From NCBI GenBank assembly GCA_035279865.1, contig DATEGY010000350.1, positions 1 through 6,892 on the forward strand: DNA of 6,892 nucleotides, in the 5' to 3' direction. This stretch comes from 40CM-2-70-7 sp035279865. Its GTDB lineage: Bacteria; Gemmatimonadota; Gemmatimonadetes; Gemmatimonadales; GWC2-71-9. Shown piece by piece: positions 5,994-6,892 of the stretch; the stretch's first letter is position 1, and each line of letters opens with the position of its first letter. Position numbers and translations under genes: made by a program. The notes beneath the pieces were generated by a model. The model did no database searches. It was given only the letters and a program-made list of their open reading frames with translations, and was not told where the DNA came from.

Positions 5994-6892
5994 GCCTCGA
6001 TCTCTCGAGCTACGCCGATCTGATGCGCGCGCTCTCTCCGGAGAGCGCCCTGACGGTCTGCACGCTGCTGGTGCTGATGCTCGTCGCCTGGCGGCACCGC
6101 ACGCCGACCGACCTCCGGCTCGCCGGCTGGGCCACCCTGGTCTCTCTCGGCGCGACGGCTGCCCTGGTGTGGTGGCTCTGGTGGAACCGCACGTCCGTCG
6201 AAGGCATCGCCCAGATGATTGCCGTGGACGATTTCCGGTTCGTCACGGACTGGATCTTCCTGGGCGCCGCGGCCTTGACCGTCCTGTTCTCCTTCCGGTA
6301 CCTCGAACGGGAACAGCTCCTCGCGCCCGAGTACTATCCCCTCCTGCTCTTTGCCGTACTGGGCATGATGTTCATGGGGGGCGGGGAAGACCTGATGGTG
6401 ATCTTCCTCGGTCTCGAGCTGATGTCGATCTCCGTGTACGTCCTGGCCGGCTTCAACCGCAAGAGTCCCCGCGCCGCCGAAGCCGCGCTGAAGTACTTCC
6501 TGCTCGGCGCGTTTGCGTCGGCGTTCCTGCTCTACGGCATTGCGTTGATCTACGGCGCGACCGGTACCACCAACCTGTCGTTCATCGGAGCCCAGGTGCA
6601 AAGCCTGGGGCTCGGACACCTGCCCCTGTTCCTGATCGGTGTGGGCCTGCTCCTGGTGGGGTTTGGATTCAAGGTCGCCGCCGTCCCGTTCCACATGTGG
6701 GCCCCCGACGTCTACGACGGCGCGCCCACGCCCGTCACCGGCTTCATGGCGACGGGGGTCAAGGCCGCGGCGTTCGCGGCGCTCTTCCGGGTCGTGATCG
6801 AATCGCTCGGGGGAGCAGGGGGCTGGCCGGTGATCATCGCCGGCCTCGCGGTGGCGACCATGGTGGGCGGGAATCTGATCGCCCTCGCGCAG
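5990..6892 (+). CDS. nuoN: NADH-quinone oxidoreductase subunit N (NuoN), 3'-truncated by window
   Basis: NuoN (ND2 family) is the antiporter-like proton pump nearest the NuoH/J/K core. The frame opens with ATG at 5990, overlapping the nuoM stop as ATGA, and stays open to the last base, giving exactly 301 codons without a stop. It begins MSLDLSSYADLMRAL. Family residues visible are E143 in FLGLELMSISVYVLAGFNR, K168 in AALKYFLLGAFASAFLLYG, K228 in GFGFKVAAVPFHMWAPDVYD and K258 in TPVTGFMATGVKAAAF. These match E133, K158, K217 and K247 of E. coli NuoN. Full-length NuoN is usually 470-500 residues, so about 170-200 are missing, including the last conserved lysine. No clear Shine-Dalgarno precedes the ATG, as for nuoM. 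It would be the last gene of a standard nuo operon. Confidence 0.96.
   Translation, partial: MSLDLSSYADLMRALSPESALTVCTLLVLMLVAWRHRTPTDLRLAGWATLVSLGATAALVWWLWWNRTSVEGIAQMIAVDDFRFVTDWIFLGAAALTVLFSFRYLEREQLLAPEYYPLLLFAVLGMMFMGGGEDLMVIFLGLELMSISVYVLAGFNRKSPRAAEAALKYFLLGAFASAFLLYGIALIYGATGTTNLSFIGAQVQSLGLGHLPLFLIGVGLLLVGFGFKVAAVPFHMWAPDVYDGAPTPVTGFMATGVKAAAFAALFRVVIESLGGAGGWPVIIAGLAVATMVGGNLIALAQ
6029..6048 (+). other. Stable predicted RNA hairpin with cUCCGg tetraloop in nuoN
   Basis: GCGCTCTC (6029-6036) and GAGAGCGC (6041-6048) are perfect reverse complements separated by TCCG. In RNA this is an eight-pair stem closed by C-G around UCCG, a member of the UNCG class of unusually stable tetraloops. 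It lies in codons 14-20 of nuoN (Ala-Leu-Ser-Pro-Glu-Ser-Ala). It is not followed by a U run, so it is not an intrinsic terminator. A smaller hairpin, CTCGA-TCTC-TCGAG (5996-6009), sits just upstream. Any effect on translation, mRNA processing or decay is inference. Confidence 0.5.

Noticed and set aside
5825..6694. A 289-codon open frame on the - strand opposite nuoM and nuoN
   Set aside because: Same Glu/Gln/His/Arg-rich composition produced by reversing hydrophobic codons. The + strand genes explain the region fully.
1..6892. Search for a novel system (defence genes, mobile elements, CRISPR, small RNA genes)
   Set aside because: Coding is continuous with complex I subunits and the largest gap is 13 bases, leaving no room for extra genes on the + strand. 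No repeats beyond the left-edge hexamer stood out on reading.

Overview
This window is the membrane-arm half of a bacterial respiratory complex I (NADH:quinone oxidoreductase, NDH-1) operon. It carries nuoH, nuoI, nuoJ, nuoK, nuoL, nuoM and the first 301 codons of nuoN, all on the + strand in the canonical order. The DNA is G+C-rich (roughly two thirds by eye), with a strong G/C preference at third codon positions. That bias also explains the many long open frames on the opposite strand and in other frames. The organism is a free-living, high-GC bacterium with an aerobic-type respiratory chain. The wording of NuoI and NuoL (for example CPANC in NuoI and the His-rich stretch before QDMRNMGGL in NuoL) reminds me of Gemmatimonadota or nearby deep-branching phyla. 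That is a weak impression from memory, not a placement.

Layout: bases 1-28 are a (GGGGGC)n tract. It probably encodes the Gly/Ala-rich last codons of an upstream gene (nuoG by the usual order), whose TGA overlaps the nuoH start. nuoH (25-1194) is followed by nuoI (1194-1700, 1-base overlap), nuoJ (1697-2215, ATGA overlap), nuoK (2217-2513, 1-base gap), nuoL (2527-4491, after the only real gap, 13 bases), nuoM (4488-5993, ATGA overlap) and nuoN (from 5990, ATGA overlap, running off the right edge). No stretch longer than 13 bases lies outside a gene. I see no promoter, terminator, RNA gene, mobile element or CRISPR array.

How they work together: electrons from the peripheral arm (genes not in this window) reach the two [4Fe-4S] clusters of NuoI and then quinone, in a pocket formed partly by NuoH. 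Energy from quinone reduction passes along a chain of buried charged residues through NuoH, NuoJ and NuoK into the three antiporter-like subunits NuoN, NuoM and NuoL, which move protons across the cytoplasmic membrane. The key charged residues I looked for are present in every complete subunit, so the complex looks functional.

I found no new biological system here. The points worth a second look are small: the G-rich hexamer repeat at the left edge, a very stable predicted hairpin with a cUCCGg tetraloop at the start of nuoN, a small hairpin that could mask the nuoL ribosome binding site, a His-rich loop in NuoL, and a NuoH that is long compared with the E. coli protein.
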